DNA of 64,000 nt from Massospora cicadina (Eukaryota; Entomophthoromycota; Entomophthoromycetes; Entomophthorales; Entomophthoraceae). Within the stretch, counting starts at the first letter, position 1, and each line of letters begins with the position of its first letter. A program made the translations under genes and the position numbers. The notes beneath the pieces are model-generated. The model was not told the origin of the DNA and searched no databases. It was given only the letters and a program-made list of their open reading frames with translations. The stretch covers positions 1 through 64,000 of the forward strand of contig JAKSZP010010609.1 of assembly GCA_022478985.1 (NCBI GenBank). Reading direction: 5' to 3'. Below are positions 42,301 through 54,089 of this stretch, in pieces.

Positions 42301-45300
42301 CATTTTACCATTCCTTTGTTTAGCACACTTTATATAAATATGCATGGATGACCCCCTTTTGGTATGGGCACTACTAGTAATAAAAGTAAAATCTGGGTAA
42401 AAACTCTTATTAAACTTATGGATGAAAATAGATTTTTTTGTACTGATTACTTTCCTAAGTGACAATGACTTAACTTTAGCAGCTTCACCAGGGTATTTGA
42501 TTAAAGATAATAATTAAATAATAATTTAAAGAAATAATAATATCTGTGGCATTTTTTGGCCCAATATAACTAAAAAATAATTCTTTCTGATAACAATACA
42601 GATATGATAACCTTATGCTATGGCTTGTGTATTCAAACATTGCTCAACATATATAGCGCTCTATGGCTAAACTTTATATCAAATTAACTTCACTTCTAGC
42701 TACCACAATGCTATTTAAAAGGTTTTTCTAATATAGATGTCTCTAAAGGCTGTGGACAGGTAATGTAACCAGATTCATATATCAAGCTATCCTAAGAGTG
42801 ACATATGATTCTCTATTTTATAGTATCATCATTTTTTATGGCACTTTATGTACAATGGTTACGATTTCTATGTTGATATATGCAAATCTCCTGAAGCATT
42901 AGATAGGTATTTTGATAGCCCTCTAGCCCATGTTACTAAAATAAAAAAAACATTCATTATGTAAGCTTTGAATAAAGTACTAAGTCTAAAAATTCTAGTA
43001 TTATATTTTTATAAGGAGATTTTTGTGATGTGCTGATTAGGCACTAGAATTTGTAAAAAGAAAAATGTCACCAAAGACAACGGTCTTTGTGTAAAGATGG
43101 CATTATATATGGTCAAATTGCAAACAGTTAATTAATAAAACAGTGGTAATAACCCTCACATAGTCAACTACCTAAAAAAGCTCTTCAGGCTTCTCAACTT
43201 GTATTAGGTAATGGTATAAAAATTTGTAATTTCTCATATTGCAACTTTCTATACTGTTTATAAATAATTGATGTCTCTTTTTAAGGCTCTTTAGTATCAG
43301 TATAGACTTTAGAGCACCATACTTAACTTCATATGTTCATACTGAGTTGATATTATATGAAGATAAGAGGTATCATAAAATTCTTTTTCTTTTAAGGTAA
43401 ATTGTCTAACTTATAGTCTTTTATTTTTGTTATCAGCTTATATCTCATAGTTTAGAAATAATGTTTAATTATTATTTTAGAAATTTATCAACTGAAAAAA
43501 GCCAGATAATACTTAGACAGCAAGTCAACAACTTATTAATGAATTAATCTATGAAAGTAAATAAGCCTAAGATTATGAAACCTCAAGTTTAAGCAGGTCA
43601 ATTTTCCCAAAATAATTTTTCTAATGTACTACAAGGCAAAAACCTACATCTTAAAGATTTTAGGCAAATGTTGGGGTATATATTAGCTGTTAATCATATA
43701 CCATCCTTTCAGTTAATGTATAAAAATCTGCCCTAAAATATTATTTTAATTAGGCAATGTGCTATTCCACTTAATACCATCACAGTTATACATTGGCTTT
43801 GCAGATTTATACTATATTTTTAAAAATATTTTATTAACCTCATATAAATAGAAATAATAAGAAATTTACATTTAAGGTTAATTATTGCTGAGTTGTAAAC
43901 AGAAGAGTTAACACTAATAATAAAGAGAGGAATAAAAACAATATATCAATTTTATAAAAATAAATTACTTTAAGTAGTAATTTTAAGATTATAAAAGCAT
44001 TGAATTTCAAGTAGACTAGCTGGATATGCCTATTTTAAGTTGCGCCTACTTTTTGGTATAGCTATATACCATTGACATAGATAATATTATTTTCACAGAT
44101 TAGGTTGCTATATAATTTTATGATTACTTTGTAAAAATGCTATTTTAGATCCTCATATTAAATTTTTAATAAAGTATAAACTTGTAATCTCTTATAGTTA
44201 ACTAAAAAATCTATAAATAAACTCTATAGACTATAAGTTTGTAAATTATCTTGAGAGTTATTATAATTAAAACATGGCCAATAGTTCAATCTAAGTAGAC
44301 TCAAAATGTGCCTTTGCAATATTCTTTAAATGTACCACTAAATGCACACTTTATACTTGTAAAAACTATATATAAGCTTACTTTTCTAGTTTAACCAATA
44401 ATGTGTCATAAGATAATTAACTTTTGTGAAAATTTTAATAGGAACAGTTTCTGTATCATATTTAAAAGTTATGTAGAATAAATTTTCTCATGCACACGCT
44501 ACTAAATGTATTATATGTATATAATCTGCAGTCTTGCTCTGTAACAAGATAGATATGATTAATATGCTAAAGAGGAGGTTAACTTAGGGCCCTTTGTTTC
44601 ATTATATAGGGCTAATAAAGTTTAAAACTTTTTACAATATAATATTAATGCATTTTGATAAACACTAATCCTTAGTCTTTAGATCACATAGTCTAGCGAC
44701 ATTTTTCATGTAAATTTAATATAGCTGAACTAAATTCTCCTCCTAAAAAGTTTTTTAGTGTCTACAATCAAACCTTATGCTGATAAATTAATTTACATTC
44801 CCCAACTGACCTTAGCCAAATGGGAGCGTCATTAGATTCTATAGATCTATTACCATCTGCTGACTAAACCAAATCCAGAGCTTAGTATTAAGTTCAACGT
44901 ATATCACTTATAAGTACAACTGGCTAATTTAATTCAATTATTGAATAAAGAACACAGCGGAAAAGAACCCTATTACAGAAAGTCTTAGAAGAGGTCACTG
45001 CAATAATCTGAAGGATCCTCTTGTCAACTTACACATTAATGAATATTAACATGTTCCAATAGTATTCAGTTTTTACAGGTTAAAATTATTTTCCATCTGT
45101 TCTAATTTTGCATTTGAGGTTAACCTGAATGCTACATTTTATAAATATCTTTATTGATTGTTAAAAAAATCAGCTCCTATCAATGCCCAAAGTATCCATA
45201 CACTAAAGTAACTTTGAAGTATGAGCAAGCCCATGGATTACCCCTAAAAATATTATTAAAGGCTGGGAACCATACATGTTACACATGCAAATATTAGAGG

Positions 45301-46278
45301 GCTAAATTATCCTATTTTTTGACTTAGGAAATTTGACATGGTGCACTAAAATTACATATTATGAGGTTACCCCCCTGCACCTGGTCCTGTATATCTTAAT
45401 TCAACCTTAACATTGACTTTTTTATGGTGGACAAGACCTCATATCTATATTATTCTTCCAGTATTTCTTTTACCTTAAAGAGATTATCCATGGAATTTCT
45501 TAGGGATTTTATAAATTGTACATTTATGACCTTCATCCCCGCTCATAAAACAGATGATATGCAACTTCTAGCCTTTTTCATCTAAAATATAATAACAGAC
45601 AATCATTATCTCTGAATTTATAAGTATTTACATTAATCAAAGTGTAAATGTTGAGACATCACAACTTAAAAAGTCATCTCAGCTTAACCTAATTTCTTAA
45701 TATGAAGAAGTTTCACTTCTATAAATCTATGGCTACTTAAGCCAGCCTTAATTAGATGCCAAAGATGAGAACTAATCTTTAAATATTAAAGCATGCATAT
45801 AGTTGGTCCAAAACTAATGAGTTACTAGTATATAGTAGAAAATCTAGATGTATAACTCCAAGTTATGTTGAGTTTCTAAATACTAATAGCAGAAAGCATT
45901 AGAGGACATCCATGAAGTATTATCTGAGGGCAAAACCAGGTGGTTTTACCGGTTTTCTACTTGAGGAACAGCTGAATAAAATATATATCTACAAGTAATA
46001 CACAAGTCTTTCTGGTAAGGACAGTCTTTGAGTTGACTAAAAAGCCTATTAATAGGAAAGGGTTTTGGACCTGAATCTCGCCTAGACCTCAAGTACCTCA
46101 GGACATCCAGGGCCTCCAGTAAAATGGATCATCTTAAAAGATTGATAAAAAGTGAGTTTTATTAGTTCAGATTATGTCAACTATCTTCCCCACTTTAGTC
46201 ATCAATCAAGCATGTGGGTTAGCTTTTCACAGTAATAATATTTCTTAACTAAACTTTAAATCTCTTTTAAATGGTACC
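42301..46278. other. AT-rich desert, no gene seen
   Basis: About 4 kb with dense stops. Small GC-richer spots (44,740-45,000, 45,900-46,110) gave no readable domain. A 46,279-46,295 copy of the copy C target duplication closes it. Confidence 0.45.
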
Positions 46279-46295
46279 AATATATTATTAGCATA

Positions 46296-48190
46296 ATATC
46301 TTTTTACCGCTCAAAGTCACTTTTGAGTGATTTTAAATTTAAAGTTTTATTTATCCACAGCCATCTGCCCAAACCTATTCTTTGATGTCCTTGGCTCCGC
46401 CACCTGCCACCCCAGTGTGGGGCAGCAGTGCACCCCCACCTAGCATTTTCCACCCTGCGGGCAAGCATGTTCGGATGGGCTCAAACAGCCCGCTCACTGC
46501 TTCCAACTGTTTTGTCCCCCCACAGGACTTAGCGCTCCACCTGGCGCGCGTCCACCCTTCTCGCCCCCATCCTCTCGCCCTCCCTCACTCTGCCATTCAC
46601 TATTGCCTTAGAGTGGTCTATGGGCGTTTGTTCCCATATGCCAATAAGGCAATTATTGACCTAGCCACTGAGGCCTTTGCGCCAGCTGACATTATAGACT
46701 TCCGTCCTTTTAAGGGCTACTTTGACGTTGGGTTCCAATCTGAGGAGGATGCTGAAGTGGCACCACAAACTCCTCTAATTTATAAAAAAACCCCATTCCC
46801 ACAGCCTGTACTCGCCTCCCTTCTGACACCATGCTGGTAGTATCCTTTGCAAATCTCCCATCCCACCTTCCACCCCAGGTTTTGTATGACCAGTTGGTCG
46901 CGGGGCTCATGGCTTATGGCACTCAGCCCAACCTCATCTTTGCCATTCCATCTGGTGCAGAGCGCCTTGCTGCTCCTCGGGCAACAGCCACCATCATACC
47001 ACACCACCCTACCATAGCCCAACAAATCCCACCCTGCGCTAGTGTGGCTGAAGCGCCTGATCATTTCTTTTAGGCTCAGGTAAATAATGGTAAGAAGATT
47101 TGTTCCCTCTGCTTTGGCCTTGACCATGCAAAAAGAGCGTGCCCTCAGGCCAAGTCTGCTGCTGCAGCTTCTGAGCCCCCTCTGGAGGTTCAGTATGGGG
47201 CACTTTGCTGCCCCCTCCCACCCTCCAATCTCGTTCAGTGGGCCCACATGGAAAATCAGCCCCCCCAAAACCTCCAGCCTCACTCTACCACCTAAATCTA
47301 CCCCAGCCAATCAGAGCAATGCTTGGACCACCATTGGCACCCAAGCAGCTGCCCATTCACCCAATCCCACCCACCCAAATTTGAACGCCACTATTCCAGT
47401 GAACCAAAATCCATGGGATCTATTGGCTGAAACTGATGAATCAGGTAATGTCCTCATTAGTAAGCATACAGGCCAACCTCACTGCCAAGGCAATTATGGT
47501 CAGATGGAACTTTTCCTTCCTGACTTTGATGAAACCCCTACCCCTCGCCATTTCATTCCTCTGCCCAATACAGCCCCCTTCCAAAGTGATCACCAGCTCG
47601 CCTTAGCTGCAGTGGCCTCTCCTCACTGCCTGAAACTATGCACCGCGGTGGCCCAGTCAGTGGCTCAGCTCCAGCATGGCCTGCCCAACCTCTTCTTCCC
47701 CCCTGACTTCCCTGAATCTCCCTGCAGTGACATCTCAAAGCTATTTGATGATGCTGAAATTGCTGTTATGAATGTCACAACAATTGCTTCATTCAATCCC
47801 TCAGCCAAAATCACCCGCCACAGTATCTCCCTTTCTACCCAACTTCCTGAAGCCCGCAAAGAAGCTGAAGTTCTCCTCACAGCTTTTGTTGAAACACTTT
47901 CCTGTCATTATCTTGATGTGGAAGAGGAAAACTCTTACTACGCTGACCTCAACCCCCATTATGCAGATGCCCCAACGCCCTGGCTCTCTGCTCTGATCTG
48001 ATACTGTAACCAACATCCCATGATTGAGGTGGGTCTTTCTGAAAACTAACCCCCTGACCCCTCTCTCTTCTGCCATGGTGGGTTAGCAGTTTCTGCTTCC
48101 CACCTGGTTAGTAGTTTTGTTTTGTCGTTTTGAGTGTTGTGTTCAGTACTGTCCGTCCCCTGGTCGGCGTACCTTGAATAAATTGAATCA
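46296..48190 (+). mobile_element. ORF1-only retroposon, copy C: complete with 17 bp duplication
   Basis: A perfect 17 bp duplication AATATATTATTAGCATA (46,279-46,295 and 48,191-48,207) defines a 1,895 bp unit. It holds an AT-rich leader, one gag-like ORF1 region (46,382-48,001), a ~150 bp 3' UTR and the tail CTGTCCGTCCCCTGGTCGGC then GTACCTTGAATAAATTG. There is no endonuclease, RT or RNase H anywhere in it, so it is a half-a-LINE that must use enzymes in trans. Target-primed reverse transcription is inferred from the duplication length and variable-position 3' tail. Confidence 0.9.
46382..48001 (+). pseudogene. Gag-like ORF1 with CCHC zinc knuckle (copy C), one stop and frameshifts
   Basis: Frame 46,382-46,840 covers a Pro-rich head, FVPPQDLALHLARVHPSRPH, RVVYGRLFPYANKAIIDLA and FRPFKGYFDVGFQSEEDAE. 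After a frameshift, 46,831-47,073 reads VVSFANLPSHLPPQVLYDQL and IPSGAERLAAPRATATIIP, then TAG at 47,071. The same frame continues with NNGKKICSLCFGLDHAKRAC, a canonical C-x2-C-x4-H-x4-C knuckle, to about 47,290. A second shift leads to the C-terminal frame ending at 48,001 (NPWDLLAETDESGNVLI, YYADLNPHYADAPTPWLSAL). The layout (RNA-binding-like region, knuckle, acidic tail) is that of a LINE ORF1 protein. No homologue named. Possible role: RNA chaperone of the element RNA. Confidence 0.82.
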
Positions 48191-48207
48191 AATATATTAT
48201 TAGCATA

Positions 48208-49399
48208 TATAAATCTTAAACAAAAAAATAAAGTAGATACCTTGGATGGCGACCTATTTGCTGACTTTGAACAACAGGTTTTTAGTCATTAAAAAATAAC
48301 ACTCTTTAGCGTGAGATAGCTTTAAGAGCTTCTTTGAAGATCTTTAAACATCAATGAAAACCTCTAAAAACTATTATTAATTGTGGCGTCATTTGGACCT
48401 CAAAAATCATATGAATCTCAATATAAAGATTTTGGATTAATCTAAACTTTTCAGCTGCTGTTCATGTCTTATTTGATTTAATCAATTTATTCTTAAAGTC
48501 AAAAATAATTGGGATAACTTCTATTTTGGGAGGCATTGACTATTTATTTTTGTGTAATAGCAGATGGAGGTAGCCCCTGAATGACAGAAGTTTATCTATC
48601 TCTCTTTATACTTTAGTTGATTAGCTTAGGATATATTAGTGCCTAACTGACGTAATCTTAAACTGGGTTCTGTTCATGGCAACTCTGATTATTAATCAGG
48701 TACCTTTCACAATTTTTTGTTCTCTGTGTGATTACTAACAATTTGTGAGACCCAAATGCAAAAAAGGTGTAGTTCACGGAAAATACACACTAGTGCACTG
48801 GTAAAACTTTTCTCTTAGAATGCTCAGGTTTTTCTGTTCACTGGCCTTTATTATCTTAACAAGAACCTATTTCCCCCAAACGTTGTATAGTCATTCTATG
48901 CAGTGGTCTACCTTAAGTCCCTGGTATAAAAACCTTGAAGCTTTACAGTTCACAAGCTCAATTAACTGGTTAAAAAGTTGATGAATGCTTGTTGCTAGCG
49001 TATGAAGACAAATACCTTATTCAAGTTCTTATTAGGAGTATATTCCACCTCAGTATGGCACTTCTCAATTGTAAATGATTTCTTCTCATTTAGGGAGATT
49101 GACACTTAGAAAAACGAACAGATCTTTATCAACTTCAACACGAAGCAACAAAATAAATAATTTAAGAAAATAAAAAGCCTTGGTATTCTAAGGTGTTTTA
49201 GTTTTACAACTAGGGATATTATATAGTGGTAGAGTACTATAAGTCGTAGTAAAATGGCATGGCTACTACAATTATCATAACATGCCAGGATGACAAATTA
49301 AGTTTTGTTCATAACCTGGAATAACCCCAGCTGATATTCAAAAAGTTACCATGCTATATAGCCATTCTAATCAGCTATTGAATTGTCTGTTATAATCTG
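48208..49399. other. AT-rich sequence, no gene
   Basis: Nothing recognisable. A string ATAGTGGTAGAGTACTATAA at 49,216 recalls the SINE 1 D-arm but no B box or tail follows. Confidence 0.45.
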
Positions 49400-50169
49400 T
49401 CAGTCAATTGGATGTATGAATAGTTGATAAATATGTTAAGTGTCAGGTATCCTCAAAAATATTACTAAAATCTCTCTTCTAACTCTTGGCGGAATAACAG
49501 AATCAGAGTAATAGTTCTACTCCTAGCCCTTAAAAAATAGCCTCAATATTATTAAAATTGTTACGCCAAACCCCAGAAGAATAGAAAACTGACGTGGAAG
49601 TCCGCCAAAGTACTAATTTAAATTTAGTGGTACTGCCTAAGAGAAAATCTCCCTTTTTTAGGTCTGAAAGGGAGTTCCATGGGGGATTGAAAATACTTCA
49701 CCAGCCAATCAATAACTAAGAACTCTTGTAATCAGCTAAACCAAAGATATTTTCAAGATGGCTAATTGGAGAGATAGTATTAAGATGTTTCCACATGAAT
49801 ATGCATCCTGGATGTAGACCCAACAACAAAAATTAAGCCCTATTGAGGTGAAAAATATTGGGAAGTTCTGTCAAGTTGAATTCTTTTTTACCCTGATAAA
49901 GCTACCTTCAGCTTATTCTGATTTTTATCGCCCCTCTTGTTTTAGCCTTCACTTACCCTAAATACTAAGAGTTGGCATTTTAATAAGGGATCTCTTTTGT
50001 CCCCATTGTTTGCTACTAATAAAATTATTATATATAAAAATCTAATTGTGATTAGTTTTCCCTTAAATCTATAATAGCGGTTAAGAGTTCAAATACTCCA
50101 GCATCCGCTATATTGTTAGTTTATATGACAATTTCACCTGAAAGAACCAAAGTTCCAGGATTCTAACTA
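49400..50169 (+). repeat. Possible eroded 5' LTR of the Ty3 relic
   Basis: The end AGAACCAAAGTTCCAGGATT then CTAACTA, one base before the primer-binding site, resembles the LTR end of the compact elements (AGAGCCCACGGTTGCCAG...TTTCTGACA). A TATA-like TATATATAAAAA lies near 50,030. The left limit is a guess near a TGTCAG string; no second LTR was found. Confidence 0.3.
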
Positions 50170-50170
50170 G

Positions 50171-50188
50171 TGATGCTCACTACAGGGG
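50171..50188 (+). other. Primer-binding site of the Ty3 relic at 50.2 kb
   Basis: TGATGCTCACTACAGGGG differs from TRIM-2's TGGTGCTCACTACAGGGG by one base. It precedes a gag-like region. Confidence 0.6.
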
Positions 50189-53000
50189 ACCCTGTACACC
50201 ACAATCTTTTAAATAAAATGGAGAACACTCGGGTGGTATCCCTCCTACCTCCCCTTTGAAGATTGCCCAAGGCTAGCCGCATTAGAACAGCAATTAGCAA
50301 AAGCTTTGTCACACTTTAAAAAGCTTAAACAGCGCTCCTCTCAAGATCCTTATGGGACAGCTCCTGACATCCATAGACCCCCTTTAGATACAAGTTTACC
50401 CCAGGTAAGTGTAGCATTGCTTCATTTCTCTTCATCTATGAATCCGCCTGGAAGGCACAACTAATTATCAGAAAATCAAGTACATCCTCCCTTGCTAAGT
50501 TGCATGGATATATGGTAATAGTTCCTTATATCAACACCCCTTAGTACCTGAAGGAAGTCAAAGAGGTATTTTTGACGATTTTAGCTCAAATTCAGAGTTT
50601 ATGTAGGAAAAAACATGCCTTTATGTGCTTTAGTATGCACAAAAGAAAATTGGTGACCGCCTTCACTGATCATTCCTACATAAAAGCCCAGATGCTGTTA
50701 ACCTTTATGATGTTAAGTCTTGATCTGACGTTGCTGCCATTATGAATGACTTGGCTTCCAACCTTCCCCAGAAAGCTTAACATCTCAGTTAACCGCCACT
50801 TCTGGAATGTCCGAAATATAAAGGAGCCTTTATTAGACGTTGCAGATTTCCATAAGTTTGTACTGGCCATGGAATTGTGTTGAAACCCCAAGTTTTAACC
50901 ATTAAGAATCTCCCAACCGTAGCTAGGAAGAAGGAGTTAATGACGACCCATGCCCTCTTCCATGCCTGTTCCCATCCTGAAACCTGCTCCTGTGGTGTGA
51001 CACAAAAGAAGACCTCTTCCCGCCACTTGATGTTGGCTATAGTGCACCATCTGTGACAGGGCTGCACTACATCCCATCATCTCCACACGGAGTGTGCCCT
51101 TTGCATTCAGTTGAGACTTTGTCTCTCCCTAAGCCCCCCCACCAAGGGCTTCCCACAGTGGCTCAATTGTCTTGCCCCTCACCAATGCCACCTATAACTT
51201 CCTCAGCAACTCTCTGATTGCTCACATCCTGAAACCTGCCCCCAAGGTGCAGTCAAAACCTGAAATTTTTTCTGTACGTGAGGCTTAGCCCAAACTCTCC
51301 AAACCACCCACCAAAGAGCTCAATGCAAAAATTGTTGAAGCTGAAACGCCTACTCACGTGGCCAAAATGATAGCTAAGCGCAAGGAAACCACTGCAACAA
51401 AAAAGATCATGTTGATAAGGTGTATTGAATGCAGATTACTGATGAATCTGACATGTGATAATCTAATCTCCCTCCTATCGCTCCTTTGACATGCATAGAC
51501 AACCTCTCTGATGATGAATCTGATGGGTTATAGAATTGGATATTGTGTCCTAGAAGCCCCAGTTAAAGTAATGATACCAGATAGGCTGAATGCTGAATGA
51601 GTATATAAGGCCATGGTGCCAGATAAGCCTATCTTAGCCAAGATCTGGGGCGCAATGAGGTCATCATTAAATCTAGTGATGCTGACCAGTTCATTTTGTT
51701 GATTTGGCCTATTCAGCAGTTTCATACTTTGCAATTAATAAAAGATAGATATCCTAAGACCGCTCAAAATCTTGCCTCTAATCTCCATCCTATGGAGGAT
51801 ATAGCTCTTCTATATAACTTTAGGGGAAATCTAACCAAGGTAGAGGTTGTCATCATCAAGGTACAATTCATGGCCATCACTGACACTGGTTCTCCAATTA
51901 ATGTGATGTTCTTGAATCTCATCAAGAAAATTAATTTGGCGCCTGACCTGGAATACTCTAGGAGTATGGAGCTGTTGGTCCCAACAGTACACGTTATATT
52001 GGGGCATACTCCTCTTTACCCATCTAATTTAAGAAGCTTAACCTGTCAGTACCTGAAGTAATATTGGATAAAAAATACTTATGATATTCTTATTGGCACT
52101 CATTCATGCTTGAGTACGATGGAAACATTAATATGAAACACTGGTATCTCTCCCTGAACAATTATTAGGTTCCTCTAACTTTTATCAATATAGAGACCCA
52201 TGAAAAATAATACTCCTGCTTAGTTGAATACTCACTTTCTACCTTATTTTTATCTTAAACCATTTCTTGGCGAAATAAAAATAAATTTTCCAGACTCCAT
52301 AAATGTTTCATAGGTGATTACTTTTTATGCCTCTGAAGAGATAATAATCAAGTCAGGTGAACAACGTCTGATTGACACTAAGATTACTCTAAAGTTCCAT
52401 GAGACTGCCTATTACACCTAGCAAGCATTGATGGAGTTAGTCCTCTGGAGCCTTAAAATTTTTCCTGAAGTACTAGACCCAACCCACCAGTGATTTATTA
52501 GCATTCAGTTGGGAAATCTTACTAATAAAGACATTATTGTATTAAAATTAGGAGATAGGAAAGAGCCTATTGCTTTTAACCAAGGATATTGAGATAAAAA
52601 TACTTTGTGGGTTCAATGTTAGAGATGGGCTTACCTACTTAAACTGTTATGTACTTTACCTAACGTTCATATTTCTGATGAACTAACCTTGGATGAGCTT
52701 GAAAATGTTCACTCCTTATAAATACCTACAGTGATATTTTCTCTAAATCTTATACTGATGATGGGCACATGAAAGGTTGGAGCCAAACAATCTATGTTGA
52801 TGCTATTCCTACTTTATCTAAACCTTAAAGTAAGTCAAAGGATAAAGAGCAACAAATGAAGATACCTCAAACAGTTACTAGATATGGGATCGCTAGTACC
52901 TTCCCAAAGCCCATGGGTTTATCCTCTCTTGCTTATTATAAAGAATCACTATTTTTCAATGGTTTGGGAACTTGGTTAGTGTTACAAGGTCAACAGTATG
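50189..53000 (+). pseudogene. Decayed Ty3/gypsy gag-protease-RT start
   Basis: After the primer-binding site an open stretch reads RLAALEQQLAKALSHFKKLK, a Gag-like coiled N-terminus. The 121-codon frame 51,696-52,061 contains TKVEVVIIKVQFMAITDTGS and PINVMFLNLIKKINLAP, a retropepsin with the canonical DTGS, followed by YDILIGTHSCL at about 52,080 (family YDIIIGxxxL). The RT begins at about 52,865 with QLLDMGSLVPSQSPWVYPLL and LIIK. Later RT, RNase H and integrase parts are not readable before the minisatellite at 53.5 kb. Multiple stops; inactive. The shared primer-binding site makes it a candidate relative of the helper for the compact LTR elements. Confidence 0.75.
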
Positions 53001-53503
53001 AGGACTGTTGACCCCTTGCTAAGCTGCCTTTATTGGCATCAGGCGGAGAATAATAGTACCGATCAATCCCTATATGCTTGTCCCAGAATCTAATCCTTGG
53101 GGATCTCTTGCCTATTCAGAATATACAGGAACAAATCACTTAATAAAGAGAATAATAGGCAAAAGAAGATCTCAATTTAGATAAAATTGATGATTCTTTT
53201 ATAGCTTATCAGCCCTTTCAACTAATTATCATATTATCTGGGGTTATATTGAATTCTGGGGCAGCATAAGGCATGATAAATTGGTAAGGCTACAGCATTA
53301 ACCATCTTTGATGTAACCCGCCAGAAACTCATAAAATATCATTGTTTAACCCACTGGCAACTCAAAACTCATCCCAGAAAATCCTCAGTATCAACTATAA
53401 ATAACCTTAGCACAAAAATATTCAGCAACGTCAGCTGTAATAATAAATATAAATCTATGACATTGTCCGCTGGAAGCTTTGAGAAATAATTAGTGCAACT
53501 TTA
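53001..53503 (+). other. Unreadable continuation of the Ty3 relic
   Basis: RT motifs after the fingers are lost. No other feature recognised. Confidence 0.4.
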
Positions 53504-53727
53504 TCCTCGATTTAAGTCGTCAGTAAATCCTATTAAATCTATAATATCATCTGTAGGTTATTCCTTAGCATTAGTCATCAGTAGATCCTATTAAATTTGA
53601 AATATTATCTTAGATTGATACTCAGCATTAGTTGCCAATAAGTCCTATTAAATCTGAAATATTAGCTGTAGAACTATCCTCAGCATTAGTCACTGGTAAA
53701 ACCTAGTAAATTTTAAAATATCAAAAC
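53504..53727 (-). repeat. Minisatellite, about four ~58 bp units carrying the hairpin core
   Basis: Units repeat CAGTAAATCCTATTAAATCT, ATAATATC, TCCTYAGCATTAGTCA. On the minus strand each unit carries ACCAGTGACTAATGCTGAGG or a variant (ACTGATGACTAATGCTAAGG, TTGGCAACTAATGCTGAGTA), the same core as in the compact LTRs. The array ends immediately before the LTR at 53,728. Confidence 0.75.
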
Positions 53728-53994
53728 TGTGATGGAAATCATCAGGAAGCTCACTTTTACCTAAGGAACAAGATTCTAATATCCTATCTCTTGTAATAGA
53801 ACTGACCATTCCTGAATATACCTTAGTACCCAGATCATTTCTCAAAGCAAGAATGCCAACTTAATCTCCAACTATAAGATTTCTAACCTAAAACCAATCT
53901 AATATACCTTAATAAAATCTATACCTAATTTTTAACTACCTATTTTCCCTTGAGCCCAGGCAGCGGGGGCATTAAATTAAAAAGACCTACTACA
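53728..53994 (+). repeat. 5' LTR of the 53.7 kb Ty3 element
   Basis: Collinear with 61,481-61,749. Starts with the small inverted repeat GATGGAAATCATC. Confidence 0.88.
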
Positions 53995-54089
53995 ATAAGT
54001 GATATGGTAAAACATATTCAGATACTTAAGAAGTAAAGTCAAAATTAAAATCAAAATCATAGAATGAAAACTGTCCCAGTGAAAACCCC

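Noticed and set aside
47087..47270. Start of the 304-codon frame 47,087-48,001 as a true ORF start
   Set aside because: The first ~60 codons (MVRRFVPSALALTM...) are out of frame with the zinc knuckle; only the part after about 47,270 is the real C-terminus.
49200..49260. SINE 1 relic from ATAGTGGTAGAG
   Set aside because: Only the D-arm-like string matches; no B box, middle or tail nearby.
50085..50115. tRNA B box AGAGTTCAAATACTCC
   Set aside because: No A box at the right distance and no acceptor stem; chance match in AT-rich sequence.
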